Shown here: in pieces, positions 27,751-37,071 of the stretch
How the letters are laid out: every line of letters begins with the position of its first letter
Position numbering within the stretch: the stretch's first letter is position 1
DNA from: Bovifimicola ammoniilytica
Lineage (GTDB): Bacteria > Bacillota > Clostridia > Lachnospirales > Lachnospiraceae
Direction of reading: 5' to 3'
Assembly: GCF_025567085.1 (NCBI RefSeq)
Contig: NZ_JAOQJN010000001.1
Span: forward strand, 62,001-126,000
DNA length: 64,000 nucleotides
Notes under the pieces: model-generated
What the model was told of the DNA's origin: nothing
The model's database searches: none
What the model saw: only the letters and a program-made list of their open reading frames with translations
Made by a program: the position numbers and the translations under genes

Positions 27751-28947
27751 ATGAAAATAATTACAAGAGCAAAGTATCTCGACAGAATCATTGAACTGAA
27801 TGGTACTCCTGACATCAAGATCATCACGGGCATTCGTCGATCTGGTAAGTCCAAGCTGATGCAGGCGTATATTGAGTATCTGAAAAGCCATTTTGAAAAT
27901 ATCAATATCATCTTCATTGACTTCATGGATTTGGCGTATGAAGAAATCAAGGAATACCATGCCTTACACGCCTATGTGGAAGAACATTATCAGGAAGGTA
28001 AAACGAACTACCTGTTTGTAGACGAGGTTCAGATGTGTCCAAAGTTTGAGTTGGCAATCAACAGCCTGTACTCTAAGGGAAAATACGACATCTATGTAAC
28101 TGGCTCCAATGCTTTTCTGTTGAGTGCGGATCTAGCAACTCTGTTTACCGGACGCTATACTGAAATTCATGTGTTTCCTTTCAGCTTCCAAGAATATAGC
28201 CAATATTATGATGATGTTAGTGACAAAGATAAACTCTTTGATGATTACGCTATCAAGGGCGGTTTAGCAGGTTCTTACGCTTACAGAACCGAAAAAGACA
28301 GAACAAACTATATCAAAGAGGTATACGAAACGATTGTTACAAGGGATTTGGTGCAGAAATATGCACTCCCGGACACTTTAGTTTTACAACATCTGAGCGA
28401 GTTCCTTATGGATAATATCAGCAACCTGACTTCTCCTAATAAGGTCAGTCAGCTGCTGACAGCAAATGAGACTCCAACCAATCATGTAACCGTCGGCAAG
28501 TACATTAAGTATTTGTGTAATGCTTTTGTATTTTATGATATTAAGAGATACGACATCCGAGGCAAGAAATACCTTGAAAGCTCTGAAAAGTTCTATCTTT
28601 GTGACAGTGGTATTCGATATGCAATACTGGGAAGCAGAAATATGGATTACGGCAGAGTATATGAAAACATCGTTTGCATCGAGCTTCTTCGCCGTGGATA
28701 CGATGTCTATGTCGGCAAGCTCTATCAAAAGGAGATCGACTTTGTTGCTCAGAGAGGCAATGAGAAGATTTATATTCAGGTCAGCGACAACATTTCTGGA
28801 CAGGAAACATTTGAGAGAGAATGCTCTCCTCTGCTTCAGATCCGAGATGCTTATCCGAAAATGATTATTGCCAGAACCAAACATCCAAAATATAGCTATG
28901 AAGGAATCGAAATTCATGATATAGCTGATTGGTTGCTACAAGAATAA
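27751..28947 (+). CDS. AAA+ ATPase with DUF4143 domain
   Basis: The 398-residue protein has the AAA_14 layout: Walker A GIRRSGKS (residues 27-34), Walker B YLFVDEVQ (about 88-95), a sensor-like VTGSNAFLLSADLATLFTGR, and a C-terminal DUF4143 part with a nuclease-like core KEIDFVAQRGNEKIYIQVS. Such ATPases are frequent in anaerobes and often mobile; their role is unknown, with ideas ranging from DNA handling to toxin-like functions. The ATG at 27751 fits the family start MKIITRAKYLDRI, though its ribosome site is weak; 27712 is the alternative. Its higher GC and richer C/G codon ends set it apart from the core genes. Confidence 0.85.
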   Translation: MKIITRAKYLDRIIELNGTPDIKIITGIRRSGKSKLMQAYIEYLKSHFENINIIFIDFMDLAYEEIKEYHALHAYVEEHYQEGKTNYLFVDEVQMCPKFELAINSLYSKGKYDIYVTGSNAFLLSADLATLFTGRYTEIHVFPFSFQEYSQYYDDVSDKDKLFDDYAIKGGLAGSYAYRTEKDRTNYIKEVYETIVTRDLVQKYALPDTLVLQHLSEFLMDNISNLTSPNKVSQLLTANETPTNHVTVGKYIKYLCNAFVFYDIKRYDIRGKKYLESSEKFYLCDSGIRYAILGSRNMDYGRVYENIVCIELLRRGYDVYVGKLYQKEIDFVAQRGNEKIYIQVSDNISGQETFERECSPLLQIRDAYPKMIIARTKHPKYSYEGIEIHDIADWLLQE

Positions 28948-28954
28948 ACAAGGC

Positions 28955-28999
28955 GAAATATCTTCGTCATTCTCTTTTGAAATGATGGAGATATTTTTA
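28955..28999 (+). terminator. Terminator of the AAA ATPase gene
   Basis: GAAATATCTTCGTCATT pairs with GATGGAGATATTT with few mismatches, followed by TTTT. Confidence 0.75.
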
Positions 29000-29373
29000 T
29001 GTTGATGGAGATTAAGGGACAGGAAACTGTGTCAGGTTGCAAAAATCCTTTCCGAACTTTTCACATAGCAGTTATGCACTATGGTGTGTGGCTGCTTATT
29101 TTTTACTTTATAGGATTAGGGTGTCAAAAGCACCTTTTAATATTTGATTTTGCTTGTACTTTGAAAATTTAACACGAATTTGTGAAAGATATGATTTTTA
29201 TGCCTACAATTCATTGATATTTTGAAACCGTGGTTCATTGATTTTATGCTGTTTTCTTATTTGAAGTATACGAATCTAAGCTATTGGTATAATCTAATAG
29301 CTTTTGAAAATCTAATGCTGCTATTTTAAATCCAAAGAATAGCCGGGTACGTTTTTTAACATGTACAGGTATC
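29000..29373. other. Intergenic stretch with one repeat arm
   Basis: About 370 bases without a gene. The only feature I can support is one arm of the family 2 palindromic repeat at 29109-29140, which shares TAGGATTAGGG, TCAAAAGC and CCTTTT with 18223-18249. The rest is AT-rich debris between the ATPase and the transposase relic. Confidence 0.5.
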
Positions 29374-30096
29374 TTATCCACATGATATCTTCGGCGCATC
29401 TTTGGCAACTACGGTTTTAGAATCACATTTATTAGGTTTGGCATAAACATAGAAACAATGTTTGTACTTTAAATAACATAAGGCTTTGATTTTCTTGAAA
29501 GAGGGGTCAAGCCGGCTTTCCATTTCATTAAGTAAAGCGGTACGGAAAGCATTTCGGAGGTATGTATAATTAAAATGCGTGATATTGTGCCAACCCCCAT
29601 TATCGCTGTAGCCACCTTCGGAAATCAGACAGTGAATGTGAGGATTCCATTTGAGATCTCTTCCAAAAGTATGGAGAACCATGATATATCCTGGAGTGAA
29701 GTTCATGGATTTATTGATTTTAAAGAACATATGTGAAACAACGTTGGCAACAGAATGAAAAAGACAATTAAGCAGAGTTCTGTATTGAAGGAAAAATCAC
29801 GAAGATTTTCATCAATCGTGAAGACACAGTGTCTGTGGTGGACATTATTTAAAAGACATAGATGTAGTGCGTTCCATAGAATACTTGTTACCGCAAGTGG
29901 GGCAGAAACGGCTATGGCAACGAAAAGGAACGAACTTAAGTTTTCCGCATTGTGGGCAGCCATACATAGTACCGCCAAAAGAAGGATTACCACAGTTGAT
30001 CATTTTTTCGATATTTTCCATCTCATAAAATCTGGGATGAAGAGTATATTTAATTTCTTCATAATAGTCTGTAAAGATTCTTTGTAATATATTCAT
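29374..30096 (-). pseudogene. IS91-family transposase relic
   Basis: Read on the minus strand, the first segment (30096-29845) is the zinc-binding N-terminal domain with CPQCGKLKFVPFRCHSRFC and PTCGNKY. After a frame change it continues as VHHRHCVFTIDENLRDF, then changes frame again to FTPGYIMVLHTFGRDLKWNP and HIHCLISEGG, the HUH-type (Y2) catalytic HIH motif of IS91-like transposases. It ends at KTVVAKDAPKISCG; the part with the catalytic tyrosines is missing. With two frameshifts and a lost C-terminus it cannot be active. Confidence 0.85.
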
Positions 30097-30156
30097 ATGT
30101 CTATTATGCAGGAAAATGAAGAAAAAGCCCCCTTAAGATTGAGGGCAGGGGAGTTG

Positions 30157-30177
30157 AATAGGCGAAGCCTATTTTTT
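30157..30177 (+). terminator. Short hairpin with T tract at the IS end
   Basis: AATAGGC-GAA-GCCTATT followed by TTTT. It lies just outside the 5' end of the transposase relic and may be the terminal hairpin of the IS or a terminator. Confidence 0.6.
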
Positions 30178-30186
30178 ATATAAAAA

Positions 30187-30223
30187 ATTGCAGTTCAGGG
30201 CATGAGAATTGCAGTTCAGGGCA
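30187..30223 (+). repeat. Direct duplication of 16 bases, period 21
   Basis: ATTGCAGTTCAGGGCA occurs at 30187-30202 and again at 30208-30223. The ATG of the next open frame (30202) arises from this duplication, so the native start of the lipoprotein gene was probably changed here. Confidence 0.85.
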
Positions 30224-30996
30224 GATTGCTTCTGAAATATTGTAAAATAAAAACAATAATTGTATTTTCTACAGTTTTGATATTATTATCCTCTTGTAGT
30301 AATAAATCTGAAACTGAATCAAAAGAGAATGAGAGTAAATCAGAAAATACAAGTTATGTCTTTGAATCAGTAGATACAGAAGATACAAGTACAGAAGAAA
30401 TCAGCACAGATGAGGCAGGTAACATTATTCAGGAAGAAGAAAGTAAATTTCCAAGACCAGAATATAAAATTAATAAATCCAATATTTATAAAATGAATGA
30501 TGAAGTATCTATAAATTGTATGGATATTTATGGAGTTACTTGGATAAAGAAATTTAAAATAAATAACGTAACAATTTCATCGGAATTGCCAGAAGGAATT
30601 ACGAAAGAACAAGTGAATTATTTTGATGAAAAAACAAATGAGAATGGTACACTACTAAATAAACAATACATATTTATGAATATATCAGTAAAAAATGAAA
30701 GTCAAAATGAAGTGGTATAGTATTTAAACTCAGGAAACTTTATTGAATTAAATGATGAAATGAAAGTTATAGATTCAACAAACGAAGCGAGATACCAGAG
30801 TCTTTACGATACATCAAAACAGGGCATTAAAGATTATTTTAGAATAATATTAAAACCAGAAGAAGAAATAGAAGTAACAATAGCTTATATATGTAACAAA
30901 TCAATGGCAGAATCAGATAGTATATATTATATGCTGGATGGAACAGATATAAATTCTGAAGATATAAAAGCATTCAAGATTGATATACAGAAATAA
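30202..30996 (+). pseudogene. Lipoprotein of an ABC-exporter locus, interrupted by an in-frame stop
   Basis: One reading frame runs from 30202 to 30996 with a single TAG at 30718-30720. The first part has a membrane signal with lipobox LLSSC (about residues 29-33) and a Glu/Ser/Thr-rich linker; the part after the stop continues the same domain (IELNDEMKVIDSTNEARYQS and on to KAFKIDIQK). The 5' end is altered by a 16-base duplication next to the transposase relic and has no good ribosome site. It resembles the DUF5027-type lipoproteins that sit beside ABC-2 exporters. An assembly or sequencing error could also explain the stop. Confidence 0.7.
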
Positions 30997-31022
30997 ATAA
31001 GAGAAATGAGGAATGTTTAGAC

Positions 31023-31741
31023 GTGAAAGATATGAAAGGCATTTTTAAAAATGAGATGAAGAGAGCATTTATAAATAGGAATATGTTTATAGCTGTCTTT
31101 ATAGGCTGCGTAATTGCAGTAATGCAGGTGATTAAATGTAGTATACCGGCAATAGAATCTCTTAAATTATATGAGTTATATGGAAAGGCGGAATATCCGG
31201 ACTCGTTGTTTAATACGTGGATAGGCGGGGTTGGATATACATATCATGCTGTATTATATACCATATTAATTCCGCTTATTGCAATATTTCCGTATGCGGG
31301 AAGTTTATATCAGGATATAAAAAGTGGATATGTGAAAATCATATTTACAAAAGTTAGTAAGAAGAAGTATTTTGTATCAAAGATTATTGCTGCTTTTCTG
31401 AGCGGTGGAACAGCCGTTGTAATTCCACTAATTTTAAATTTGTTTTTGACAGCATTATTTGTACCGGCATTACGACCGGATGCATCTACTATGATGTTCT
31501 CAATTAATGATGGTTCAATGTTTAGTGATATTTATTATAGTAAACCATTTGTATATATATTGTTGAAAATTATATTTGCCTGTATTTTTGGAAAACTATA
31601 TATTCATTTGAACAGTTTTTCAGAATCGACCAGCCGGCAGCAGGCATTTCAATAGGCTTTGTCCTTGGCAAATGTATGCTATTCTTTATAGTTTCATTGG
31701 GAATGTTAGTAGTGGAGGCAAAACGTGAAGAAATATATTAG
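31023..31741 (+). pseudogene. ABC-2 type permease, frameshifted near its 3' end
   Basis: The GTG-started frame gives 210 residues with four or five membrane segments and the ABC-2 pattern PYAGSLYQDIKSGYVKIIFTKVSKKKYFVSK, then loses its frame after FACIFGKLY. In the frame that ends at 31741 a hydrophobic end appears (AGISIGFVLGKCMLFFIVSL then VVEAKREEIY), which looks like the missing last membrane helix and overlaps the next gene's start as such genes usually do. I infer a deletion or frameshift around 31600-31630. The truncated protein could still be made. Confidence 0.65.
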
Positions 31742-32480
31742 CAGAATTAAGTTGTTTATGAATCTCAATCTGAAGATATATATAATTACTTTTGTTGCAC
31801 TTATGATGTCAGATTATTCATTTATGTATAACGAGAAAAATATATCGTTTATGTCATTTGAGTTTTCTAAGGCTGACGTATTTATGTTATCAGTCAATGG
31901 TTACTATAGTCTGGCATTGGCGGTATTCGTGTATCTGATATTTATTAATTATAATCGTAACAATATAGAAAGAAGTGCGATGCTTAAATTTAGGAATTTT
32001 AATAATATCTGGATATGTAAATGTGTTGCATTAATGGTGAAAACATTATGCTTTACATTAATATTTATGTTATCTGAATTCATTATTGCAATAAATTTAT
32101 CAGACGGGAATAATTGTAACTTCAATAGTACAAGAAGTATATTCTATTATATAAATGAGGGTAAAATGCCCGACAGAAATATAAAATTATCATATATTAT
32201 ATGTGTAAGTAGTATATACATATTTATATTGTTTATGGCAATTGGAATGATTAATTTATTAATGAACTGGTTAGAAATAAATAAGCATATATCCTTGATT
32301 GTAACAATATTTCTGGTAATTATCGTACAGGTCACAGGAATAATTAATACATATAATCTGTCCTATGATAAATTGCTTATGAGAACGGAATGGATATTTA
32401 TGTATCTGGCAATTGTAGTGATATTAAGCATATTTATTGGAAGTCTGTATTGCAGAAAAAAGGAGTGCATAAATGCGTAA
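31725..32480 (+). CDS. ABC-exporter integral membrane protein
   Basis: The 251-residue protein has about six membrane segments and no soluble domain. It starts with GTG behind TGGAGG and ends overlapping the next gene by 8 bases. Position between two ABC-2 permease genes and before the ATPase marks it as a subunit of the same exporter; it has no recognisable family motif. Confidence 0.72.
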   Translation: MKKYISRIKLFMNLNLKIYIITFVALMMSDYSFMYNEKNISFMSFEFSKADVFMLSVNGYYSLALAVFVYLIFINYNRNNIERSAMLKFRNFNNIWICKCVALMVKTLCFTLIFMLSEFIIAINLSDGNNCNFNSTRSIFYYINEGKMPDRNIKLSYIICVSSIYIFILFMAIGMINLLMNWLEINKHISLIVTIFLVIIVQVTGIINTYNLSYDKLLMRTEWIFMYLAIVVILSIFIGSLYCRKKECINA

Positions 32481-33315
32481 CAGGATATTTCTAAGGCTGA
32501 TTAGAAGAGATACAAAAGAAGTATTCAGAAAGAATTTAATATTTATCGTATTTCTTATAATATTCTTATTTATGGAAAATATGAATCTGAGAAATACATT
32601 TACGGATATGGGTTATTCAGTAAAAGACATAGGTATATTCGACTTTTATGTATATTTATTCAGAGGAATGAAAGTTTATACTCCTGAAATTGGTGGAAGA
32701 TTTGAAATAGAAATGGATTGGCTTATATTACAGATATTTCCGGTTCTGATTGTAATTTCATATCTAAAGAGAGATTTATATCAGATGGGATATCAGACAC
32801 TTATTAAATCAGGAAGTAGAAAATTATGGTGGAATGAAAAGTGTCTGTGGATATGTGAATTTGTCTTAATGATTTACGGAATTATATATGCGTTTGGTTT
32901 CATAAATTATTACGGCTGCAGAAACACTATAAATAAATCATTGTGGGAAGAGTCATATGGAATAATATTTAAAAATTGTAGTCATATGGATTTTATAATG
33001 ATGTTTGTAATATCCCAGATATTAAATGCAATGTTTATGACATTGTTTATTTCATTGATTAGCATAACGGTTAATGAGATTATTGCAATAGTGGTCTGTG
33101 TATTTATAAATGTCATTACACTTTATTATACTACACCATATTTGCTTGGTAACAATACAATGATTTTAAGAAATTTCATATGTATTATGGGCGAAATTAA
33201 TATTAATCATTGTTATATTACATATTGTATATTGGTGCTTTTAGTTATTGTTATAGGGAATATTTATATAGAAAAATGTGATTTCAGAAATGCTGAAACA
33301 CGCACAAGAGAATAG
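32473..33315 (+). CDS. ABC-exporter integral membrane protein
   Basis: The 280-residue protein has about six membrane segments and a charged N-terminus (MRNRIFLRLIRRDTKEVFRKN) like ABC-2 permeases. The ribosome site AAGGAG lies inside the end of the previous gene. It should pair with the ATPase encoded 48 bases downstream. The substrate is unknown. Confidence 0.75.
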   Translation: MRNRIFLRLIRRDTKEVFRKNLIFIVFLIIFLFMENMNLRNTFTDMGYSVKDIGIFDFYVYLFRGMKVYTPEIGGRFEIEMDWLILQIFPVLIVISYLKRDLYQMGYQTLIKSGSRKLWWNEKCLWICEFVLMIYGIIYAFGFINYYGCRNTINKSLWEESYGIIFKNCSHMDFIMMFVISQILNAMFMTLFISLISITVNEIIAIVVCVFINVITLYYTTPYLLGNNTMILRNFICIMGEININHCYITYCILVLLVIVIGNIYIEKCDFRNAETRTRE

Positions 33316-33363
33316 GTTAAAAATATAGATAAGAATGTTAAGAAAGGCAGATGGGTGAATTAA

Positions 33364-33987
33364 ATGATAAAAATAGAGAATTACTCAAAGAAAATTAAGG
33401 ATACAGTAGTTTTGGAAAATATAAATATGGTATTAAATGATGGAATGATATATGGTATTCAGGGCGAAAATGGCTCGGGCAAGACTATGTTAATGAGAGG
33501 CATATGTGGTCTTATAAAGGGAAGCGAGGGCTGTATAACCATTGATGGTAAAGTTATTGGTAAAGATATTTCATTTCCGGAAGACATAGGTGTATTGATT
33601 GAGAACCCGTCTTTTATTCCTAAATATACAGGTTATAAAAATCTGAAATTAGTTGCAGATATCCAGGGAAAAGTTGATAAAGAAGAGATAAAAAAAACAT
33701 TACAAAAAGTAGGGTTAAAGCCTGATGACAAAAGAACTTACAAGAAATATTCTCTTGGAATGAAGCAGAGGCTTGGTATTGCATGTGCAATTATGGGTAC
33801 ACCTAAGCTTATTATTTTAGATGAGCCATTTAATGGACTTGATGAAAAAGGTGTGCTGCAGATACGTGATGTTATCAAGGGACTTAAGCAAAAGAATTGC
33901 ATAGTGATAGTTGCGTGTCATGATAAAGAGCAATTAGAGTATTTGTCAGATGAGATATATGTAATAAAAGAAGGAAAATTGCAATAG
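33364..33987 (+). CDS. ABC transporter ATP-binding protein
   Basis: This is a 207-residue ATPase subunit with Walker A GENGSGKT (residues 34-41), signature YSLGMKQRLGIA, Walker B LIILDEPFNGLD and the H-loop histidine in VACHDKEQL. It is short and lacks a C-terminal extension, typical of the DrrA/CcmA-like group that drives ABC-2 exporters such as those for peptides and antibiotics. It is the last transport gene of the operon. Confidence 0.92.
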   Translation: MIKIENYSKKIKDTVVLENINMVLNDGMIYGIQGENGSGKTMLMRGICGLIKGSEGCITIDGKVIGKDISFPEDIGVLIENPSFIPKYTGYKNLKLVADIQGKVDKEEIKKTLQKVGLKPDDKRTYKKYSLGMKQRLGIACAIMGTPKLIILDEPFNGLDEKGVLQIRDVIKGLKQKNCIVIVACHDKEQLEYLSDEIYVIKEGKLQ

Positions 33988-34080
33988 ATATAAGATGTCT
34001 GAAAGCAGGTTTTATACATAATGAGAAATATAAAGATATAGAGGTTGAAAAATATAAGTGCCAGAAAAGAGGTTGAAGTA

Positions 34081-34665
34081 ATGAATAAACGATTGAAGAA
34101 AATATTAATTATATTAGGAAGTCTGATAGGGATTGTGGTTGTGGTTCTATCAGTAAAGCGTATCACATATATTAATAATAAATATCCTAATCCCCCAATA
34201 GTAGTATTTAAGCAGGGAGAAGATATTCAGGGGAGTAATCTGAAGATAAAAGTTGTGGATAGCGATATAATGGACAAGGAAGTTTTTGAAAAAAACTATG
34301 CTGAATTTGATGAAAATCCTGATAATGAACAATTAATGAATCAGGAAATGAAAGTGATGGTTGTAAAATTTAATGTTGAAAATAACGGTGATAAAATCAG
34401 CAGATTTGTATTTACTAATTTCATTGCACAGTCAGGAGGCTGGTCAAATGGCTGGAATCTTGAGATGTATCGAAAAATAAATGATTATAATGAAAATTCG
34501 ATTGAAGTAAAACCTGGCGAAAGTAAGGAATTAAAGCTGGTATATTGTATGTATAAGAGCCAGTTTAAGAAAAGCCATTGGAACAATCTTGAATCAAGAA
34601 AATTCTACATTATTATGAGCAGCTATCCGGTGAATAACAGAATTGAATTGAGTATTAAGCGATAG
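34081..34665 (+). CDS. Membrane-anchored protein, DUF5028-like
   Basis: The 194-residue protein has one N-terminal membrane segment (about residues 9-27) and a beta-rich outer domain (KVMVVKFNVENNGDKISRF; VKPGESKELKLVYCMY) like the DUF4352/DUF5028 immunoglobulin-like proteins found beside ABC exporters. The start at 34081 follows GAGGTTGAAGTA; the frame from 34045 has no site. It closes the exporter operon and is structurally similar in outline to the broken lipoprotein at 30202. Confidence 0.72.
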   Translation: MNKRLKKILIILGSLIGIVVVVLSVKRITYINNKYPNPPIVVFKQGEDIQGSNLKIKVVDSDIMDKEVFEKNYAEFDENPDNEQLMNQEMKVMVVKFNVENNGDKISRFVFTNFIAQSGGWSNGWNLEMYRKINDYNENSIEVKPGESKELKLVYCMYKSQFKKSHWNNLESRKFYIIMSSYPVNNRIELSIKR

Positions 34666-34671
34666 GATAAT

Positions 34672-34735
34672 ATTAGGGCGTCAAAATGGTGCGTTGTACC
34701 AAATATGCACAATATAAATTTTTTGATACTCTAAT
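34672..34735. repeat. Short palindromic repeat, family 2, copy C
   Basis: ATTAGGGCGTCAAAA (34672-34686) faces TTTTGATACTCTAAT (34721-34735). It lies between the exporter operon and spoIID, so it may end transcription of the former. Confidence 0.7.
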
Positions 34736-34774
34736 CAGGCATAATAAATTAACGTGACATTAATTGGAGGGATT

Positions 34775-35704
34775 ATGAGAAAATATTTAATAAGAAATCG
34801 AAGAAAGATAGGCATTATATTTATAATAGCCTTCTTTTTTATTATGTTTCCATATACTGTAACAATGATAAATTTTGGCAAAACCAGAGGTGTAGTATAT
34901 GAACCTGAAACATATGGTAAAAGCGTGGTAATTAAAAATAATAATAAAACTATGGAAATAGATGTAGAAATGTTTGTGCCGCTTGTAGTCTATTCAATGA
35001 TGCCTGTCCAATATGAAAAAGAAGCTTTGAAAGCCCAGATGGTAATAATAAGGACATTTATTCTGTACAAAATGGGAGATAATAATTCAATAGATGTGGA
35101 CGAACTTACACTACCATATACTACATACAGTGAATTAGAAAAAAAATGGGGCAAAAAGTATGAGAAAAATTACAATTATACAATGAAGTTGTTAGTAGAA
35201 ACTAATCGTGAAACTATCTATTATGATGGAAAAAATATTTGTCCATATTATCACGAATTAAGTGCAGGTATAACGAATACAGGTGAAGAACCATATTTAA
35301 AAAGTGTTGATTCATCAGCAGATAAGGAGAATAAGAATTTCAATAAAATCGCATATTTTACAATGGACGAAATAAGAGAAAAATTAAAGAATATCATTAA
35401 TCCGGATATAAGTGATGAAGATTTATCAGGCTCAATCAAAGTTAATTACGAGGAAAATGGCGAATATGTAAGAACTGTAAGCATTGGAGATAATATAATT
35501 CTTGCTAAAGACTGGTCAGAAATCTTTAATCTGCCATCATATGCATTTGCAGTGGAGAACTTCTCGGGTGGCTTTAAGATGAGTTCTAAGGGAATAGGTG
35601 ACGGCAAAGGTTTAAGTGTAAATGGTGCATTAAAAATGGCAAAAGATGGAAAAGGGTATAGGGACATTTTGAAATATTATTATTCAGAGGTTGAAATCAG
35701 ATAG
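34775..35704 (+). CDS. spoIID: SpoIID-like engulfment protein lacking the catalytic glutamate
   Basis: SpoIID is a membrane-bound lytic transglycosylase that trims peptidoglycan during forespore engulfment. The 309-residue product has an N-terminal membrane segment (about 12-32) and the SpoIID landmarks EKEALKAQMVIIRTF, ELSAGITNTGEEPYLKSVDS, and a C-terminal KMAKDGKGYRDILKYYY. At the active site the family has GluMetPro before this region; here it is SMMP with Met75 in the Glu position, and the usual GHGxGMSQ-like motif has become GDGKGLSVNGA. The start at 34775 follows GGAGGG. Activity is therefore doubtful, though family and context (spoIIQ next) are clear. Confidence 0.88.
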   Translation: MRKYLIRNRRKIGIIFIIAFFFIMFPYTVTMINFGKTRGVVYEPETYGKSVVIKNNNKTMEIDVEMFVPLVVYSMMPVQYEKEALKAQMVIIRTFILYKMGDNNSIDVDELTLPYTTYSELEKKWGKKYEKNYNYTMKLLVETNRETIYYDGKNICPYYHELSAGITNTGEEPYLKSVDSSADKENKNFNKIAYFTMDEIREKLKNIINPDISDEDLSGSIKVNYEENGEYVRTVSIGDNIILAKDWSEIFNLPSYAFAVENFSGGFKMSSKGIGDGKGLSVNGALKMAKDGKGYRDILKYYYSEVEIR

Positions 35705-35781
35705 AGAAAGGTATTATATATGCTACAACAAATTTATATTACATCAAAATGAAAAATGCAAAGAATAAATAGCCTCAATGT

Positions 35782-35791
35782 GGGAACAATA
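35782..35791 (+). promoter_or_regulatory. Candidate sigma-F -10 element of spoIIQ
   Basis: GGGAACAATA (35782-35791) fits the sigma-F -10 pattern GGHRAHAHTR at nine of ten positions, about 57 bases before spoIIQ; a weak GAATA at 35763-35767 lies 14 bases upstream. SpoIIQ is a known sigma-F gene in related bacteria. Identified by eye only. Confidence 0.4.
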
Positions 35792-35847
35792 CCATTATAC
35801 AAATATCTTAAAAACAAACATATAGAATATTTGAAAGGATTGGTGTA

Positions 35848-36696
35848 ATGGTGAGAGATAATTATAAAAAGAATCAGAAACGCAAAGAATTTATCATTGT
35901 GACATTTGCATGTTGTATTTGTCTTTCGGCAATTGCAATAGGAACAAGTGTTATTAATAAGAAATCTGATAAAACCGAGAAAGACACAAGTAATATTGTA
36001 AATCTGAATGAGACAACGAACAGATTAGAAGGAGACAGCGAAGAAGAAACAACGGAAAATATTGCAGTTGATGGTTCGGTAAATAAAGAAACGCTTGAAG
36101 ACAATAATACATCGGGAATAAAGACAGATTCATCTTCATATTCAGGCAAACATTCACAAAATGATGAAAAAAATAGTGGAGAAAATAATCAGTGTAATAC
36201 TCAAAATGGAAATGACGGCACTTCACAGACAGGCTCTGATGACGAAGTAAAAGATGTGGCAGGAATGGTTTCTAAATTATCATTTGGCACAGACAGTAAA
36301 TTAGGGTGGCCGGTTGAAGGAAGTATAATATTAGATTACAGTATGGATAGTACAATCTATTTTCCTACACTTGATTCTTACAAATGCAATCCTGCAATAG
36401 TTATCCAGAGTGAGGCAGGAACAAATGTCTTAGCAGGCGTTAAAGGTGTAGTTAAAGAAGTTTCTTCTAACGACGAAATAGGTAATTATGTCGTCTTAGC
36501 CCTTGGAAATGATTATGAATTAACTTTAGGACAGTTAGAAAATGTGGAACTTAAAGAGGGCGATATGGTAAATGAAGATACATGTATAGGAGTTGTGGCT
36601 AATCCTACAAGATATTATTCAAATGAGGGAAGTAATTTATACTATGAGCTGACTAAAGCAGAAGAACCATGTGACCCATTGGATTATTTGTCATAA
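35848..36696 (+). CDS. spoIIQ: SpoIIQ-like LytM-domain protein without metal ligands
   Basis: SpoIIQ is made in the forespore and joins SpoIIIAH across the intermembrane space. The 282-residue product has a membrane segment (about 16-34), a long Ser/Thr/Asp/Asn-rich linker (about 40-140) and a C-terminal LytM/M23 fold (GWPVEG, AGTNVLAGVKGVVKEV, IGNYVVLALGNDYELTLGQL, LYYELTKAEEPCDPLDYL). None of the M23 zinc ligands is left: the HxxxD site reads NPAIV, the later YAHL reads TLGQL and HLHFEL reads NLYYEL. It should act structurally only. The spoIID-spoIIQ order is the usual clostridial one. Confidence 0.88.
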   Translation: MVRDNYKKNQKRKEFIIVTFACCICLSAIAIGTSVINKKSDKTEKDTSNIVNLNETTNRLEGDSEEETTENIAVDGSVNKETLEDNNTSGIKTDSSSYSGKHSQNDEKNSGENNQCNTQNGNDGTSQTGSDDEVKDVAGMVSKLSFGTDSKLGWPVEGSIILDYSMDSTIYFPTLDSYKCNPAIVIQSEAGTNVLAGVKGVVKEVSSNDEIGNYVVLALGNDYELTLGQLENVELKEGDMVNEDTCIGVVANPTRYYSNEGSNLYYELTKAEEPCDPLDYLS

Positions 36697-37000
36697 TGAA
36701 AATGTAATATCATAAAAAATGTAATCATAAAAATATAATCATTGAAAATGCATATTTAAAAACAAAATATTATCAAACATTTGACTTAAGAATCAATATA
36801 ATTATAAAACACCTAAATATTGAGTAACTATTTAAAGCTACGTGAATAAAATATATCATAAAAAGATTAATAAAATTCGCATTTATCCATTATACAGTTT
36901 CAAAAGTGGGTAGTGCTTTAAATAGATAGCAGGCCATTGGCCTGCGATTACATATGTTGATGGAGTGAGAGTAATCGTTAATTGAGTCGTTACAAAGCAT
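36697..37000. other. AT-rich spacer before the restriction-modification locus
   Basis: About 300 bases without a gene. It contains a compact GC-rich hairpin, GCAGGCCA/TGGCCTGC (36929-36945), without a T tract. I see no attachment-site duplication here, although the spacer marks the left border of the accessory locus. Confidence 0.5.
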
Positions 37001-37029
37001 TTGTAAATATAGGGTGGATTTGCTATAAT
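37001..37029 (+). promoter_or_regulatory. Promoter of the hsd operon
   Basis: TTGTAA (37001-37006), 17-base spacer, TATAAT (37024-37029), 43 bases upstream of hsdM. Confidence 0.75.
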
Positions 37030-37071
37030 AAAATTAATATTTTACACAGGGATTTGCGGAGGTAAGTAAAG

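Noticed and set aside
28384..28917. 177-residue open frame on the minus strand
   Set aside because: It lies wholly opposite the AAA/DUF4143 ATPase gene, which has clear family motifs.
30718..30720. Stop-codon recoding (UAG read-through) in the lipoprotein
   Set aside because: No selenocysteine- or pyrrolysine-type element is visible and neighbouring genes are also damaged, so a nonsense mutation is simpler.
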